NCBI GenBank assembly: GCA_900554225.1
Contig: USGH01000125.1
Span: 1-7,412, forward strand
Origin: an uncultured Eubacteriales bacterium
Lineage (GTDB): Bacteria > Bacillota > Clostridia > Oscillospirales > CAG-272
Length of the DNA stretch: 7,412 nt
Direction: 5' to 3'
Shown: one piece after another, positions 5,666-7,412 of the stretch
How positions within the stretch are numbered: the first letter of the stretch is position 1
Layout: each line of letters opens with the position of its first letter
Made by a program: the position numbers and the translations under genes
The notes under the pieces: model-generated
The model's database searches: none
Told to the model about the DNA's origin: nothing
The model's input: the letters and a program-made list of their open reading frames with translations, nothing else

Positions 5666-7412
5666 ATGAAATTCTACCAGACATGGCAGGGGGCACTGCT
5701 GGCGGATCAGGATCCGTCATCCGTTGTCACCTCATTCGCGGCAGAGGTTCCGGGCAATCTGCAATACGATCTCGCCGTACACGAGGGCATCGCGGACAAG
5801 CTGATGTACGGCACCACGGCAAAGCGGTTTCTCACCGTGGAGGACAATTATTGGAAATACGAAACGACCCTGGATTACAGCGCACGCGTCGGAGAACGGG
5901 TATTCTTCGTAGCGGAGGGAATCGACTACATCTTTGACATTCTCGTGGACGGCAAAATGCTCTATTCCCACGAGGGCATGTACACCAAAACAGAGCTGGA
6001 CATCACTGCCATCGCCCATCCCGGTTCCCTGCTCACGGTTCTGATCCATCCGCATCCAAAGCTGCCCGGTACATTTGCCACGCCGCGTGAAATGGCGGCA
6101 CAGAGCTGCAAACCACCGGCAACCTACGAATGGGACTGGAACCCGCGGCTCATCATCTCCGGCATCTGGAAACCGGCGTACATTGAAACGCGCGACTCCG
6201 GATATATTCGCCGCTGTGAGCCGTTCTACACCCTAAACGATACGCGTACCACCGCAACTGTCCGTTTTGAGACCGACTGTGACCATCCCGTCACTTATAC
6301 CATCACCGATCCGGACGGCAGGCTCGTCTATCGCGGCACCAAGCCGGAATGTGCGATTGCCGACATTCGTCTCTGGTGGTGCAACGGGCAGGGCAAGCCG
6401 GAGCTCTACACATGGACAGCGGAAAGCGACACCCATGCGGTCACAGGCAAAATCGGCTTCCGCACGGTACGACTGGTGATGAACGGCGGCGGTGCCGATC
6501 ACGAACCGGTCGGCTTCCCGAAATCCCGCTATCCCGCACCGATCACCGTAGAGCTGAACGGTCGGCGGATCTTTGCCAAAGGCTCCAACTGGGTCAACCC
6601 CGATCTCTTCTTCGGCAGGATCACGGCAGAACAATACCGGGAGCTGCTGGTTGCCGCACGGGACGCAAATATGAACATTCTGCGGCTGTGGGGCGGATCC
6701 GGGTTCAAAAAGAAGGAATTTTACGAAATCTGCGACGAGCTTGGCATCATGCTCTGGCAGGAATTTGTGCTTGCCTGCAACAACTATGTCGGCACCCCGG
6801 CGTATTTACAGATTCTGGAGCAGGAAGCGACCGCTGTGATCCGCGAACTGCGCTGCCATCCCTCCATTGTGCTTTGGTGCGGCGGCAACGAATTGTTCAA
6901 CGACTGGTCCGGCATGGACGATCAATCCCACGCACTGCGCCTGCTCAATAAGCTCTGCTACGAAAACGATTTCGACCGACCGTTCCTCATGACCTCCCCG
7001 CTCTTTGGCATGAAGCATGGCTGCTATGTCTTTGACGACGGAGAACAGCAGGTGTACGCCATGTTCCAGAACGCGCACGGCACAGCGTACAGCGAATTTG
7101 GTGTACCGTCGGCGGCATCGGTGGAAAATCTGAAAAAGATCATCCCGGAGGACGAGCTGTTCCCCATCGAACGGACGGAATCGTGGGTGTATCATCACGC
7201 GCTGGGTGCATGGGGTACCGCGCGTTGGCTCTGTCTCGATGTGGTGCGCAAGTATTTCGGGGAACCGATGTGCCTTGAGGATGTTGTGACCGAGACCCAG
7301 TGGATGCAGTGCGAGGGCTACAAGGCGATCTTTGAAGAAGCACGAAGACAGTGGCCGTACTGCTCCATGGCGAACAACTGGTGCTTCAACGAACCGTGGA
7401 TCACCGCCGCCA
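5666..7412 (+). CDS. GH2 beta-mannosidase-like glycoside hydrolase (3' end beyond window)
   Basis: The frame is open from ATG 5666 to the window end (582 residues); the family is usually about 800-900, so roughly the last third is missing. GH2 beta-mannosidases release terminal beta-D-mannose from oligosaccharides. An N-terminal jelly-roll domain (about 1-175) starts FAAEVPGNLQYDL (24-36) and includes FFVAEGIDYIFDILVDG (80-96) and WNPRLIISGIWKP (158-170). An Ig-like domain spans about 185-270. The barrel starts near 295 with FAKGSNWVNPD (303-313), RLWGGSGF (340-347) and DELGIMLWQEF (357-367). The acid/base is Glu409 in LWCGGNE and the nucleophile Glu477 in YSEFG, so both catalytic residues are present. 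No signal peptide is seen, which suggests a cytoplasmic enzyme using imported oligosaccharide. I chose 5666 because the family N-terminus begins there and GGGGAAA (5656-5662) precedes it. An in-frame stop at 5615-5617 limits upstream extension. A GH2 glucosaminidase or related specificity cannot be excluded. Confidence 0.85.
   Translation, partial: MKFYQTWQGALLADQDPSSVVTSFAAEVPGNLQYDLAVHEGIADKLMYGTTAKRFLTVEDNYWKYETTLDYSARVGERVFFVAEGIDYIFDILVDGKMLYSHEGMYTKTELDITAIAHPGSLLTVLIHPHPKLPGTFATPREMAAQSCKPPATYEWDWNPRLIISGIWKPAYIETRDSGYIRRCEPFYTLNDTRTTATVRFETDCDHPVTYTITDPDGRLVYRGTKPECAIADIRLWWCNGQGKPELYTWTAESDTHAVTGKIGFRTVRLVMNGGGADHEPVGFPKSRYPAPITVELNGRRIFAKGSNWVNPDLFFGRITAEQYRELLVAARDANMNILRLWGGSGFKKKEFYEICDELGIMLWQEFVLACNNYVGTPAYLQILEQEATAVIRELRCHPSIVLWCGGNELFNDWSGMDDQSHALRLLNKLCYENDFDRPFLMTSPLFGMKHGCYVFDDGEQQVYAMFQNAHGTAYSEFGVPSAASVENLKKIIPEDELFPIERTESWVYHHALGAWGTARWLCLDVVRKYFGEPMCLEDVVTETQWMQCEGYKAIFEEARRQWPYCSMANNWCFNEPWITAA

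Noticed and set aside
5669..5937. Continuation of the frame opened at 5614 as a separate gene
   Set aside because: The translation is Arg/Gly-rich shadow sequence lying over the GH2 gene, whose own frame gives the recognisable jelly-roll domain.
6233..6951. Several frames on both strands within the GH2 region
   Set aside because: All overlap the uninterrupted GH2 frame that carries both catalytic motifs; none has recognisable content.

Overview
The window looks like chromosomal DNA from an anaerobic, fermentative member of the Clostridia (Bacillota), probably an Oscillospiraceae-type gut or sediment organism. The evidence is a SpoVG homologue, a small NrdD-type (anaerobic ribonucleotide reductase) protein, strong AGGAGG-type ribosome binding sites, extended -10 promoters and moderately GC-rich coding sequence with AT-richer intergenic DNA. 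The taxonomic call is an inference from gene content. I see no rRNA, tRNA, CRISPR array, insertion sequence or integrase.

Layout. Positions 1-190 hold a small protein matching the C-terminal segment of anaerobic ribonucleotide reductase, followed by a strong hairpin. On the minus strand, 387-689 is spoVG with its own terminator. A 438-base AT-rich divergent intergenic region (690-1127) separates spoVG from murC (1128-2546, plus strand), the cytoplasmic UDP-N-acetylmuramate--L-alanine ligase. After a 111-base gap comes a multi-pass membrane protein of the YeiH/UPF0324 'putative sulfate exporter' family (2658-3698), closed by a clear intrinsic terminator.

The right half is a carbohydrate locus. 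It holds a 530-residue protein resembling GH99/WbsX-type (beta/alpha)8-barrel proteins (3911-5503), then a GH2 beta-mannosidase-like enzyme (5666 to beyond the window end). Neither has a signal peptide. Each has its own promoter, and both promoters share the core TGTGGTATA(A/C)T, so they are probably expressed in parallel. Both enzymes probably act on imported mannose-containing or related oligosaccharides in the cytoplasm; the substrate cannot be read from sequence.

Most of the window is ordinary housekeeping plus glycan catabolism. The points most worth a second look are the little-characterised GH99-like protein beside the GH2 enzyme, an out-of-frame ATG with a good ribosome binding site just upstream of the GH2 gene, unusual residues in conserved MurC motifs, and an unexplained structured stretch between spoVG and murC.
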